Source of the DNA: Hofstenia miamia
Taxonomy: Eukaryota; Xenacoelomorpha; Acoela
Reading direction: 5' to 3'
Length of the DNA stretch: 64,000 nt
Assembly: GCA_004352715.1 (NCBI GenBank)
Contig: SCFE01000116.1
Coordinates: 1,467,347-1,531,346 of the forward strand
Made by a program: the position numbers and the translations under genes. A model generated the notes under the pieces. It had not been told where the DNA came from and searched no databases. It saw only the letters and a list, made by a program, of their open reading frames with translations. Shown here piece after piece: positions 33,494 to 47,042 of this stretch; position 1 is the first letter of the stretch, and each line of letters begins with the position of its first letter.

Positions 33494-34850
33494 TTTGGTA
33501 CATACTTGTTTCACCACTTAGTCTTCAAATCATGAGGTACTTTTTATAGACTTTCAATATTTACATGTCTTTAAAGCTTATTATTTTGCTATCAATTTTG
33601 CAAAAAAACAAAATATAGGTTACTTTGAAGAATTGATAAATATTTAATACACCATACCTCACAGCACTTGTGTGTTACTCAAGTGAAAATCAAAAATATA
33701 AATACTGTCTGCATCTAAAGCTTTACTACTATACATTCCAAAGCGTTATCTAGAAAGTCGTAAATTGGAAAAATTACTTGTAAAGTAAAGCTAACATAGT
33801 ACTATGGTCTTCATAAAATCTACAATTGTTTAAAGCAAATAATTTTCCCTTTGACCGAAAAGAAATAAAACTAATCCCTTGAAGAATTTCCTTGTCTAGA
33901 AAATTTAAAATTTTAACTTTTTTACTAGAAAAATTTACTTCAAGCACGTAAAGTTTACAAAATTATAGTATACATGTATTGTATTAAAATATATTTTTGT
34001 GAGAAGACTAATGATAATAACAAGCAGTGTTAGATACTTGTGTTAACTTTGAGCTGCTCTAGCATGGTGTATTTTGTTGGGCCAAGATTCCCACCTCGCC
34101 AATTATGTCTTTCATATCCTTAGCATCAATAAGACACTTTTCTAAATATTTTTGCAAGACAAATGCATTATTTATCATAGAGCTCTTACAGTTGTCGATT
34201 TTTTTATGCGTCCAAAAGAATGTTTGAATCTCCTTCTAAATTTTTGAAAAGAACAAATAAGGCCAAAAAATTTTTCACTTGTACTAACTCCTCAAAATTC
34301 AAAAATTAAAAACATTTGTAACAATGACTGTGTGGGAAAATTTTAAAAAAGCATCCAACCTAAATAACAGCTTAATTTAACATGGCAAACTGATGTTTCA
34401 ACGCATACTATACATTTGAATACCTTACTATAGTTTAAGAATAATTACTAAAATATTATTATTACTTCTTTACTAATTGAAGCACAACAGGAAAATCATT
34501 TAATGTATCCATTAAAAATTTAACTAATATATTAATGGATTCAAATTATTGTTCGTATGTGTGCACACAGTAATATATATAATTACTGTTTAATTTCTGT
34601 ATAAAATACTTTAGATCAGACTAAGTGTCGTCTATCTAAATTGACAGAAGTTGACAAATAGCATAAGCAAATTTGATACAGTTCTCCCCATGTCAATTAA
34701 CTAATAACGTACATATATTCAGTACGCACAAAGAACACACGTAGCTTTACACCATCATCACTATTTTGTAGCAGCATGACTGAGTGACTTGTGCTGTTTA
34801 TTCACCAGTCCGCTTTCAAGTAATTGTTTACAATCTCTTTTTTTCATTAG

Positions 34851-34898
34851 CCAATCAAATTTACGCAATCGGCTTTTAAAGTTTGGTTCTTTATAATA
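34851..34898 (+). promoter_or_regulatory. Candidate core promoter of the forkhead gene
   Basis: A CCAAT box (34851-34855) and a TATA-like TTATAATAA (34890-34898) stand about 35 bases apart, with the ATG 56 bases after the latter. Spacing and order suit a RNA polymerase II core promoter with a very short 5' UTR. Confidence 0.42.
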
Positions 34899-34953
34899 AT
34901 TGTGACGATTTAACATTTTAATTCACTTTAAAGAGCTGGTCTCCTAATTAACT

Positions 34954-35826
34954 ATGATTTCTTATCCAAATCCTGTATTCCCGCCTACAAACTGCTCACC
35001 AACTTCAAACAAGATGCCAAGTTTTCTAAGAAACTCATTTATGACAAATCATTCTCCGGCTTTGTCCTATTCAAACAGCAATATATTTGCGGCAGCGGCA
35101 ACAAACTTTTTCCTGAGAAATGGGCAGTCAGATGCCATGCCCTTGTTGTCATACTATCTGGGATTCGACTCCCAACCTAGTAATGTAAATCCGTTTTCGT
35201 ATGGTGCTGGATTTGTTCATGAAGAACCGAAACCAAATCATAGTTACATTGGGCTCATCTCCATGGCGATTCTGAGCTCTCCTGAAAAGAAACTTGTTCT
35301 AAGTGAAATTTATCAATACATTCTGGAGAATTACGCATACTTCAGAACGAAGGGTCCAGGTTGGCGCAACTCTATTCGTCATAATCTTTCTTTAAACGAT
35401 TGCTTCGTTAAAGCAGGGCGCAGTGCGAATGGCAAAGGACATTACTGGGCAATACATTCCGCATGCATTGATGATTTCTCTAAAGGTGATTTCAGAAGGC
35501 GCCACGCTCAGCGGAAGGTGAGGAAAGCTATGGGATTAAGCATGGCTGACGAGGATTCTGATGGTAATCACTCACCAAACTCTTCTGTTGAGCATCTCGA
35601 TAACTTCACAGACGCGAGTGACAAACCCCCCACTCTAGATCATATTAACGACATGTCTCCAGTGAAACGTTTATATAAAAACTGTTGTGAAGAGACATTA
35701 TCGGACAAAATGCCCGTCGTCCCTATTAGTGGTCCGCATTCACCACCAGCATGCAAAAGACGACGTGGCTTCGACATAGCCAGTCTGCTATCAGACTCTG
35801 ATCTTGGCGATGAACATACAGAATAA
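34954..35826 (+). CDS. foxQ2: Forkhead-box transcription factor, FoxQ2 type
   Basis: A single-exon frame of 290 codons. The forkhead (winged-helix) DNA-binding domain spans residues about 91-190: KPNHSYIGLISMAILSSPEK, then GPGWRNSIRHNLSLNDCFVK (recognition helix, 134-153), then GRSANGKGHYWAIH and the wing-2 sequence FSKGDFRRRHAQRKVRKAMG. The GKGHYWAIH and KGDFRRR sequences are FoxQ2-like; FoxQ2 factors pattern the anterior/apical neuroectoderm in many animals. Near the C-terminus FDIASLL (273-279) is an eh1-like motif that recruits Groucho-type co-repressors, so repression is inferred. The N-terminus is Ser/Asn/Pro-rich. The start was chosen as the first Met after the promoter motifs. Base composition is more balanced than the surroundings. 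The subfamily call is from motif recognition only; another Fox class is possible but less likely. Confidence 0.9.
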   Translation: MISYPNPVFPPTNCSPTSNKMPSFLRNSFMTNHSPALSYSNSNIFAAAATNFFLRNGQSDAMPLLSYYLGFDSQPSNVNPFSYGAGFVHEEPKPNHSYIGLISMAILSSPEKKLVLSEIYQYILENYAYFRTKGPGWRNSIRHNLSLNDCFVKAGRSANGKGHYWAIHSACIDDFSKGDFRRRHAQRKVRKAMGLSMADEDSDGNHSPNSSVEHLDNFTDASDKPPTLDHINDMSPVKRLYKNCCEETLSDKMPVVPISGPHSPPACKRRRGFDIASLLSDSDLGDEHTE

Positions 35827-38800
35827 ATTTCAATTAAATATAAAATGGTGCAGTACTGAATAGATTAGATTTGTAAATATTGTATAATTCCTGTATTTTA
35901 TGACTTATTTTTTACTTTAAAATTTAACAAGTGTCAATCACAGTTGCTATTGTAAGTTGATCTTATTTAATTTAAAGGTCTATATTTTTTAGCACGTTAC
36001 AATATGCAAATTACAGCAAAGGGTGAGCCAGTATCAATTAGTGACCGCAAATATAGTTACCTGATATTATTGTTAGATAATGAGTCTCATAATTGCACTA
36101 AATGGTTGGGTAGAAAGTAGAACTCGATTATTACAGGATCATCTTATTACAATACCAACAAAATCAATTACTCAAGTTGGAATTGTAATTAGTCTTGTTT
36201 AAATAAGGCGTCGATGGGTCAAATTACTTCAAAATGAAGGTACTAAATTAATTAGTTAAGGCTTTGTTTTCAATTTTTTATTATGTTAATAATTGCGAAG
36301 AATAAATATGGAACCTGAATTTTTTTGAAAAACAAATGTTACACATTTTCTATTAATAAGAATAATGCATGTAGATAAAAATATATTAAAATGAATTAAC
36401 AAATTAAACAAAATTTGAAATATTTTAAAGTAAAGGCATAATATTTTTTCAGGATATTTTTGGAATTCCCCCTTTGATATGTTCAATTTTTGGGTTTTAA
36501 AATGACTTAATTTTTCGCAAGAATTATGCACAAATACATTTTTATTGCATTGGAATTGTCAGTGGTAAAATTTTTGCCTCAGTATTTTACTTAATTGAAT
36601 CCTCCACAGTTGTACTGGGACCAGTGAAGAGGGTGATGGGAATAAGGTCTTTCATAATTGAATGGGTTGAAGCGGGACAAAAATTTATTGCTGATTATCT
36701 AATACATGCGTACATTTTTTGTTTTCACATGAATCATAGCTGAATTGGATAATCAAGTTAAATAACTTGTTTTTCAGAAGGAAATTTTATAATCGAGTTC
36801 TTCAAAGAAACCGATGTGTTCAATAAAATTAGTTTACAATTAAAAGTTTGAAATTGCGTTTAACAATGGTACAAACTGAGACCAGAGGTCAAGGTGTGTG
36901 GGATGGGCGTGGGACAAAAATTCCCGTTCCAGGACAAGCCTAGACTCCTCGGTTTAACAGTAAAAACTCATTGTCATTATTTCATTATTATAGTAATTGT
37001 GCAGTCCTAGTTACCCATTTTAAGCTTTCACCAGTTGCTGAATTCAGTTGAGACATATTGATAAAAAGGCAACAAATGGTCAGTTACAAATATTTTATAA
37101 ATGTTGAAACCATATGTTCTTGTGGATAGGGTTTGTGAAAAAGAATATTAGAGACAGTAAATGAAAGTTTGGAAAACCTACTAATACACATTCTAATAGA
37201 AATAGCATTAAACCTGCATTGCATAGTGAAAGTATATTTCAAAGTGTTACTCATTTTCTTTAACTTTGTTGAAAACATTGGAAATATCGAAAGAAAGATA
37301 TTACTGTTCTGAGTTTTGATCATATGTATTTATATGTGTATAGAAGCTATGGTAGAAATATATTTCTAGGTTATTTTTTACAGTGATGGCAATAATTTTT
37401 TGAATAATTTATTAAAAGGGCTACAAATTTAAAAAAATGTCCGTTTTGTTTATTTGCATAGAATGATCGCTATTTGATTCTTATACTTACATTTCAAAGT
37501 AATTTCGATATTAACTCCGAATAATACGGTTCTGGTTGGGACTTTGCTTACCTGCATTTTCCTATTTGAATTTTTTTGTAAAAATTTTTGTTTTAATAGA
37601 ATTTTCTTAGCTACCTCTCTCAAAAAAACAATAGAATAGATACGTTCATTAAAATGATATTTTAATGGATTTTGTATGTAAAAAATTTAAAATAATTACT
37701 TTCGAGATGTGGCAAAGTGCTAGTATGTCCATTTTAAAGTATTAATAAATACTTTCAGCACGTCAATTACCTTTCAATACAATGCATAATTGTATATTAA
37801 ATAGAAAGTTAGTTTTACAAAATAACTCGTCTAACATTGAAAAACACACCATACATTTAACATGACAAGATGCAACTTTCGACACTTTAATTACCACCAT
37901 ATCATATTTACACCAGCGCTGGTAGGTAAATTTTGTCAATGACTAATATTGAAAGGAAGCATTTATCAAAAAATTAAATTTCTGGTAAGTTTGCTTGGGT
38001 TGAGGAAAAGTACTTAGCATCCGCTTATAGGACAAGACAATTAGATATGCAGTAGACAATTACAAAAACAAATACAGTATTGAAAGAAACCGCAAGATTG
38101 GCCACCAATCATAATGAAAAACCCCAGATTGGAAATATTAAAATCATCACATAATTAATTATTTAACAATATAAAATTCCATTTTGTTTTGGGAAAGGTG
38201 CGCTATTCAAACATACCATTCGTCAAAAGACAACAATATATCTACCGCCATTGTATGGCTCCAACTATAAATAATAAAAATCTTAGTGTTCTTTGAAAAA
38301 TTTATGAATACATTTTGTTCGCTTATGAAGATTGTGTTGCTTTGGTCTTATTATTGCTTTGGAAGGTGTGGGTTACTAAATACCATCATAGATTGGTGGT
38401 TCAAACATTTGGGAGTGTAGGTATAAATGCCAACTACAATGAGACTTTGGGTGTGCTGATCAGTAAATATTGGACCACTTTCAGATATATTCCAGGCGAA
38501 TGATATTTCTGGCGCAAAAACACTTGAATCCTCTATTTGAATTTTTCCAATGATCAACTTCATTATGTCACAAATAATAGTTTATGGATGAAGTCTTTGA
38601 CAATGCAGCCCAGACATAATAACTATATTTCAAATTACTGAAAGTTAACCTACACAAAAATATACAATAATTGCATACAATTTATCCTAGCTAGTAGAAT
38701 TGGCAAGTTTGACTTCCCTTTAGTTCTGAGAAAATTCTTGAAAATGTCAATGGGCTGTGAAAAGCCTATTTGGCTCATAAGACGCCTTTATATAGTGACC

Positions 38801-41197
38801 TCCTTCTTAGGTTAATTTTTCGCTTTCTTTAAGAACAAAGAATTTTATAAATGAATTGTTCAAAATGTAGGTATCAATTTACAAGTTAAAATAAAAGCTG
38901 AAATCATATTGAATTTATCAATTAAACATCCTGGTAAACAATGGGGTTCAAATTTCAGAATAGTATGATCATTATGTTTAGGAAAGCGATTAGCGGTAAT
39001 AGTAATTGTACATGAGGAATATCAATTAGTTAAACCTGTTATTCAATCCTTTAACCTTAAATAAGTATTGTTTTGAACTGTAGAAGTTTGTATCAGTTTT
39101 TATATATCATACTGTAAATCACAAAAAACTGAAATTAAAAGTTGAGTAAATTTTCGACATAAATCGATGTTTTCGTCACTTCCGTGAACGCTAAGAATAG
39201 TTTGAGTGCAAAATTTAACATTTTTCACAGTTAAAATTCGGCAAAGCAGCAGTTTTCTGCTAATTACATCAGAGTAATACATGCCTTCATTCAGGGCATT
39301 TGCAGCATAAAAGCTAAAAAGAAATGCTTGGCAATTAACAATTATTCTCCTCAAGCCAAACATACACAGCAGGTTATCGCCGCAAGGTGTTAAATCAATT
39401 TCGTCGAACCGGTTAAGTTTTTTGAAAAACCACACTAAATCATTTCAAAGTTTGAGTAAAAAATTTTATTCAAATGTAATAATTTCCATTTTAGATTCCA
39501 TTTATTGATAAATGAGTTGCAAATGAAATTGCGTATATACTGTCAGAATACCAGTTCACATCAAGGCATCGCAGTGCAAAAGCTTTAGCTTGCTTAAATA
39601 TGAAAGCTAAATTCTTTGTTTGATGCCGTTTTCAATTAAACTTTTTAATTGGTCAAACCACGGATGAAATAGTTACTGAGGCGGAGTCATGATACGTGTC
39701 GGTTTGAATTTCCCTGCATATTAGATGAAACTAAGCACACTAAAATGGTTACATATAGGAGCAGCAGTATTATCTGATTCTACGAAAACATTTTCAATTC
39801 TGAAAATATTTTTGAATTATAATCTACAGTAGGGATTGAAATTCCATAGGGTTTATATTAAAGTCATTGTGAAAATAAAATGAATTTTTCGGATCCAGTA
39901 CAAAAACCACATCAGCGGTCAATATTTTCTTTGTCCTAGCCAGCTAGGACATTTAAATGCCAAATAGTTAACTTGTGATGTCAAGGAGGCATACACAATT
40001 CATACGTTTTGCCTTAAACTGTTGCTGCATATATATTTAGTGGAAAACTAATGCTAGATGGGTAAAAATGTTTAGTATTAATTTAGCCCTTTCTTTCCAA
40101 AGGCATTTATGTCAAGCAATAATCGTTTTTAAAAGTAACTCTGCTTCATTTAATATATCCTCTAAATAAAATTCGTATTGCTGTTTTTCAAATCTCGTCG
40201 ATTTTTGTACCAATGATAGTTAAGGTAATTCGATTAATTTTTCCTCAGTAAAAATAGGTTTTTTATTCTCAAAATAAATTGCTTTACCTATAAAAAGCTT
40301 CGATACCACAAAATGCATGTTTCTAAACAGTGAATATTACTCTGTTTTCATTCAATGTATAAAGAACTACCAATTGTGTGTCTATGTTAATTATTCCAGC
40401 ACAATGCCTAAACGCCACCACAATGAAATTTATAGTGCGGATCAAACATGAGGTATTGGTTAAATGAGGCTTAAAAATGTGAAATAACGAAATTATTGTA
40501 TTTGTATTTCTTAGTTTTGAAGTGTCATTTTTTATTTGATTCAAATGCGATGATAAATAATGAATGTGAAATTTATCCTCGCTGTGATAGAATTCCTTGG
40601 GTTTGCTTACGCTCCGTGAGCCTCATTAATAAACCGGGATGTGTATCGTTTTTTTGTTGAAACAGTTACAGATTGCTATTTTTGTTTACAGTTATTTCTT
40701 TCCCATTTTGTTGAATCAGTTGATACCTCGTAATTTATAATTCAGAAGCCAGGAATTTATTGATGATTTCATTAGAAACAATAATATTTTGTCAGCCTCC
40801 TGAAACTTAGTTAACGCCTCAGACAAAAGAATCTTGCGATAACATTCAAATTTATGCCTTAATTTACGTCTCTTTTAATTGACGTTAATTTGCCATTCAA
40901 ATTATTTTTCTGTTAAAAGGAATGATTAGTCTATCAAGAAACAATTATATCGTTACTTCACGTCAATCGTGTGGGATGGAATATTTATGAATTTTGGCGC
41001 CATTTATCTATCAGAAGAAATTAGTTATGTAAAGTTTATCTTCTTCGATAAATATTGTTCCATTTAGTATCAATTTAAAACATTTACCATGTTGTGAATC
41101 TTATATGTTATTGAAGTACTATAAAACTTTAATCAAGCCATCAGCAGTAGTAGTAGTTATTAATTAAATTACATATATTACATTTTTCAATGTGCCC
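35827..41197. other. Gene-poor stretch downstream of foxQ2
   Basis: No exon, RNA gene or element end recognised. Short frames, for example a 111-codon minus frame at 39100-39435, show no known motifs. Confidence 0.45.
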
Positions 41198-41201
41198 TTA
41201 A

Positions 41202-41433
41202 CTCTAGAACTCTCCTGCTAGTGACAGTTGCCACTTTTTAGATTCAAAGTTCTGTCTTGAAGCTATTTGAACATCATTTTCTTTGAATTTTTGTTATATT
41301 AAATATGTTGCTCTTTAAAATACTATCTGTCTTCAATAAAGCTTTTTGCAATAAACCTATTGATTTTTTTAATAGTGACAATTGTCACTAGCAAGGTAGT
41401 TAAAGAGTGCGTAAGAGCAAGGCTATTCTAGGG
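41202..41433. mobile_element. 232-bp MITE with TTAA duplications (piggyBac-like)
   Basis: TTAA lies at both edges (41198-41201 and 41434-41437). The left end reads CTCTAGAACTCTCCTGCT and the right end, reverse complemented, CCCTAGAATAGCCTTGCT. Further in, CTAGTGACAGTTGCCACT (left) faces CTAGTGACAATTGTCACT (right). TTAA sites with CCCTAGAA-type termini are the hallmark of piggyBac transposons. It has no coding capacity. Confidence 0.82.
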
Positions 41434-41437
41434 TTAA

Positions 41438-43599
41438 AGGTGATTAATCCGGCATAACTGATTAGTTTTATTTACTTTATATTCAATATGTTTCATTAGG
41501 AACAACATATGATAATTGCAATATGTACAAAATGCACAATATTGGAATTTTCAAATCAAGGAATAATCTATGTAAGATTCTGAATTCAGGGAATTTCCAA
41601 AAAACATTTCAAATGTAATATTGGTTACACTATTGATCCCATGTTTAGACCTGAGAATTTTATTGGAAATGTGTTTTCTTGGACTCCTCAAGCCTGGGGA
41701 GGAAGGATTTCGTCCCAATCTAACTCTAATATACTTCATATAAGCACTTGCAATGTTCAGTAATTTGATTGATGACATCATTAAATCTCGAAACTTGTAT
41801 TTTTTAAACAGGTTAAATCATGATTTTAACAGTTGGAAATTATGGATTTCCTTAGAATTTTCTTAGCTTTTCAAATACAATTTTCTTCCAAATTTTATAT
41901 GCTTCTTAAACTAGCAAGTCTATCCAAAAATGGGCAAACATTTGGAAAATTGTTATTAGGGGATTGTGATCCCCAAATTTCACTAGAATGTCTCACGACT
42001 TTTTGAGCAATAATCAAAGCCATCCCCCCCCCTCCCCCCACCAACTCAAAGTCGAATATTCTTAAGTGGGGGTAACCATTGCGCAAGAAACCATTGAATG
42101 GAAATGCATTTCAACAAGACTACAATGAACGTGTCTACTGAACAACTGTAGAAGTTTTTGACTATCTACTTAAACATTGGAAATTAATTACTCTTATTTC
42201 TAAGATTTGTTGAATTAGTGGTTAGTTATTTTTCGTCAAAAATGAATGCGAATATCCTTGTATACTTGAAAATATTGGCATTGTAAATCTTGAATGATGA
42301 TACTACTATATATTATTTATAAAAATGGTTCAGTATCTTTAAAATTGTAAAGGATTCAATTTTTTGTAGTAGAGATGAGATTGTGAGACATAATATGCAC
42401 CAGACCCGGAAACATTTCTGGGCATAGGTTGTGAGAAATTCCAATATTCCTCGTAATAGTTTTTATTGGTGTGTGCTAAATGTTCAAAGTGCAAATCTTT
42501 GAACTGATATCATTTTGGGGTTAAAATATCATCTAGTAATTTTATTAAATAGGAATTCATTAGTTCAATTTAACTCCACAGGCTATCGCAATAAATTTAA
42601 CCCGATTCAAATGCTCTTTAGTAAGAAATCAACCAACAAAATATATATACAAAATGGAAACCCACTTTAAAGGGAACTTAAATATTTGCACACTTGTATG
42701 CATTTATGTTCATATAAAAATCTAAACAATGTTCAGTTTCAAAAAAATTAGTAAGCATACGTCATGCATTATTTTTCAATGCCCCAAATGAAATATGTTC
42801 CACAAAATATAATGAAATTTGATATGATTGTCAATGCTTAAGTAAGATGTCCTTTGTGGTACATAAGAAAATATACAGGGTGTTCGGAAGCCCTGGACAG
42901 TTATTTTTCAATGTAGGCTTTAAAACTATTTATATTTTTTTGCATCCATACCTCAAGATAACAAATGAATTGAAAAATTTATTGTACTTCATCTGGGAAG
43001 AAGTTCACTTGTTTAGACAGTGGCGAAATTGAAATTGAAATTAGTTAAAAAATTTAATTTTGTCAGACTTTATAAACAGCTATATTTGTCAAATATAAAT
43101 ATTAATATACATATATATATATATTTTTTTTCTAAATTAATTTGTAATGGTTGTTTCTGAAAATCAGCACTAGCTAGGAAGATTTAATTTTTAATCTCAT
43201 ATGTTAATTTTGCAAGGTAGGTTCCTTAGTTCATTTAAGACAGGTAAAGCCGCGGGTTAATCCCATTACTAAAAAATATAGGAAAAATGTTAATGTTCGA
43301 TTCTTTCTGAAGATTTCAAAGTGCTATCATGTTGGAATTTTTCAATTTTTTTCCTTGTACACTTAAAATACACTACGTTAGGATCGCTCAAAACAATAAT
43401 GTAGACGATGATTTGATTTAAAACTTTTCAATTAAGAAAAGACTCGTCTCCTTGAGCCTAAGTAGTTATTATTTTTAATTGATTATTGCAACTATTTTTT
43501 CTTTCAACAAATTTTGAACAACAGTATATTATATGAAGCTACTGTGGTTGTCATAAAATAACAATTTTTACAATGTAATCAATACTAATGACATGCCTT

Positions 43600-43600
<1 letters not shown>
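41438..43600. other. Gene-poor stretch
   Basis: Nothing coding recognised. A mariner-like terminus appears at 42876 (see findings). Confidence 0.45.
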
Positions 43601-43602
<2 letters not shown>

Positions 43603-43641
<39 letters not shown>

Positions 43642-43910
43642 TGTATATATGAAGCTAATCCCATACAAAATTTTTAGTTATATGCTTCAATGACAATATA
43701 TTTATAAAAATTCCATTAGGTTTATTAGTTCTCTTGCAAACAAACTTAAAATTGTTTGGAAGACCCTCAAGTGAAACTAACTTTCTATTTCAAACTATTG
43801 GGGAAGTAGTATTAATAACTTGTTATAGCTTTTACAATTGATGGTAAATATTATATATATATATATATATATATAAAGGTAGCAAAAAGTGAAATATATA
43901 CTCTTTCACT

Positions 43911-43938
<28 letters not shown>
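43603..43938. repeat. Cluster of (TA)n microsatellites before a gap
   Basis: TA tracts at about 43603-43638, 43853-43875 and 43913-43944, the last running into N. Confidence 0.95.
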
Positions 43939-43944
<6 letters not shown>

Positions 43945-44126
43945 NNNNNNNNNNNNNNNNNNNNNNNNNNNNNNNNNNNNNNNNNNNNNNNNNNNNNNNN
44001 NNNNNNNNNNNNNNNNNNNNNNNNNNNNNNNNNNNNNNNNNNNNNNNNNNNNNNNNNNNNNNNNNNNNNNNNNNNNNNNNNNNNNNNNNNNNNNNNNNNN
44101 NNNNNNNNNNNNNNNNNNNNNNNNNN
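43945..44126. other. Assembly gap, 182 N, within (TA)n
   Basis: TA repeat on both sides (resumes 44127-44158), so the gap is probably unsequenced or miscounted TA repeat. Confidence 1.
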
Positions 44127-44158
<32 letters not shown>

Positions 44159-44159
<1 letters not shown>

Positions 44160-46808
44160 TTTTTTGTCCAAAAAAGTCTTAGTATATCTGAGTAAGCAAA
44201 TATTTATTTAAAATCAAGTTGATATCATAGTTTTCCATAATGAAAAGTAGACTTTAGGAAAAATTTACTTCTGCCATTTTCAAAATGTTTTTAAAAAAGG
44301 TAGTTTAATCACAAAACAATGGATCACACACGTGATTTAATAATTATGCATTACTGTGGAAATCGAAAAGTGCTTTGCAATGTATTGATATTTAAAACAA
44401 CAAAGAGTTTCAATTGGATTTAATTACAGTCTGCCTTTCAAATCGTTTATAGTTCATCGTCTAAAGAGAAATATAAAACGTAATTTGTGTGAAGCCCTAT
44501 ATATAAAAGCTTGTATGTAATTAAAGTAAAAATATATATATAGTATTTTTTAAAGAGTAGCCAAATGCAGAATGCTGATGAAATTGCATTGATTATTAAC
44601 AATTTCTGAATACCCCATTTGTAAAATACCTTTCGTCAAAAAATTTATTTCCGTTTTGTAAAATTAATATTTGTATAGGGATGATCAATTTGAAAAAGAA
44701 ATTTAATTGAGCATTTAATTTTCCTGAATCCTGAAAATTTACTTCAAAAAATTGCAAGATTTTGCAGTTAAAAATGCGATTTAGGAATAAATATATTTAA
44801 AGCGATTATTACATAATCAATTGTTGTTGATTAATTAATTAATTAATTAATTATATTATTACCATGAATAGGTTAACGTTCAAAGTTAATACGTTTGTCG
44901 TAGTTGCCTTTATAGCTAGAATAGCGGTTGTATCGAACTTAAATATTTGCTGTTGAAATTGTGATGAAATGTGAACCCATGCAGAAGAGAAAATTCATTT
45001 GATTAAAAAGTTAAATAATTTACACCCTTGTTATCAAAGAATTTTAGCAAGAAATCGGATTTCAAGATGAAAGAAGCGTGGTACATGCATCTGGCCAAAG
45101 TTTAGATTTCAGTATCGCTTTCCTTTTGCAAACCATTGTTTCAGTACATTGTTGTCAAAAAGATTTTTCGCTTGGTTATGTTTCTATCGAAAATATAAGT
45201 GGAAATTGAGGTCATTTCCGCGGCGCTAATATTTCCCCCCGGTAAGTCCCGCGCAGTCTTATTTCTCTCCGGATACTCCTGCAGTATTCAAACACCATAT
45301 AAATAAATTACAAGTGCCCACTAAATAAAATACAAATCGTTCTTTTGTTTAATTCCTCGTAAGAAAAATTTTAATTTCCTGAGTGTTTTAAAGTCCAAAA
45401 CATTTTTGAATTATGTTTGAACGACGAACTATAAATTATTAAGCGATTTCGTCGTCATAATTCGTTTAATTTTAACTACCCTTTTAATAATCGATTTTAT
45501 TTGCAAATCAAATCATTTTATGCTCCGTGTGCTTTTCTATTCATAAGTGACTTACTAATAATTTTAAACGCGATTTGTACGTTTCATTAATTATGGATTT
45601 TTCAATTAATTCAATATATTCCGACCGCTGTATTATTCCTAAATCTATTTGTCTAATGTTAATTTAGGTTCTCTACTAATGTTGCAAGTGGCGTTTCCTC
45701 ATCATAGGCATTTGAAATCTACTTTTGCTTTTATACGTTTCGTATTTTACATTATGTAATTCTATTTAATTATTAGACAAATAGTTTTTCACAATTTTAA
45801 TTAACTTTTTGCATAATTGTTGTGGATTTTCACGGCATTTCCGCAATATCTCTGGATTTTTAAAATTCTCATTAATGCTGTAATTCACTCGATTTTTTTA
45901 TAATAACCATAGATTCCTTAGGTTTATCGAATTAGGTTTTCAGCTTCCCTGAACATTATCTTATAATATCACTGCTGTACGAAAGATTTACAAATTTACT
46001 TTAATAAAGTTTAAATATGATTAACTAAATCAAAATAGGGAGATTGCAGTTTAGTTGAAAATTCATGGTGTTTGTTTTGATCAAAGGACTCGCGTACAAA
46101 AAAATCAAAAGAAGCAATAAATGTTGTCCAAGTATTCAATATAAAGAATGTCACACATTACCTTCATTTTTGTAAACTTACAGCTATTTGACTTGATTCG
46201 AAATGAGCAGAAAGCATATTGGCATTTCAAGGATTAACCAAAAAAATTGAGGGCTTTACAAAGTAATAAAAAGCTACAGATGGAAGCGAACTACACCAAG
46301 TGATGTGACGCAAACCTAAAACTAAGCCTAGCCTTGGCTTACGTGGCCCTGCCGTGTCCATTTTAGGCTTATGTTTGATTCTCAATAATTTTTTTTAATT
46401 TTTCGATCTGCTAGACCAAAGTTGGGTATGTTAGAAACTTATTATTAAACTGTATACACTGAAATTTAAAATCTTAAATTAAGTATTAATGTAAATTATA
46501 TATTTCGACATATAGTTTATAAATAATATTGCTTTCAATGCATTTAGGTAAATTTGAATGCACTGTCGCGTAATGTGTTGAAATTTGGAACCAATTTTTC
46601 AATACCTTAGCCAAGGCCCAGCACACAACGGGAACTGTGGACTGGATTCAAAAAATGTCCGTCCAGCTTGCAGGGGAGAACTTTTTCAAAGGCCTTCAAG
46701 TTTTTGTTCCTGTTTTTCAACATATTAATCGATGATAAAGCTAAACAATTGGTGTTAAATTTTTAAAAAACTACATTGACATCGAACTGGGACTGAATTT
46801 TTTTAAGT
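44159..46808. other. Gene-poor stretch with (TTAA)n and a GC-richer patch
   Basis: A (TTAA)n run lies at 44831-44852. At about 45215-45290 a GC-richer patch (CCGCGGCGC, CCCCCCGGTAAG, CCCGCGCAG, CTCTCCGG) stands out. No reading frame of interest spans it. Confidence 0.45.
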
Positions 46809-46821
46809 ATATATATATATA

Positions 46822-47020
46822 NNNNNNNNNNNNNNNNNNNNNNNNNNNNNNNNNNNNNNNNNNNNNNNNNNNNNNNNNNNNNNNNNNNNNNNNNNNNNNN
46901 NNNNNNNNNNNNNNNNNNNNNNNNNNNNNNNNNNNNNNNNNNNNNNNNNNNNNNNNNNNNNNNNNNNNNNNNNNNNNNNNNNNNNNNNNNNNNNNNNNNN
47001 NNNNNNNNNNNNNNNNNNNN
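46822..47020. other. Assembly gap, 199 N, within (TA)n
   Basis: (TA)n on both sides (46809-46821, 47021-47042). Confidence 1.
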
Positions 47021-47042
47021 ATATATATATATATATATATAT

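Noticed and set aside
39100-39435. 111-codon minus frame
   Set aside because: No recognisable domain or splice context; composition like its surroundings.
43851-44182. YIYIYI-rich frames around TA repeats (also at 46763, 60856)
   Set aside because: Translation of (TA)n and N, not protein genes.
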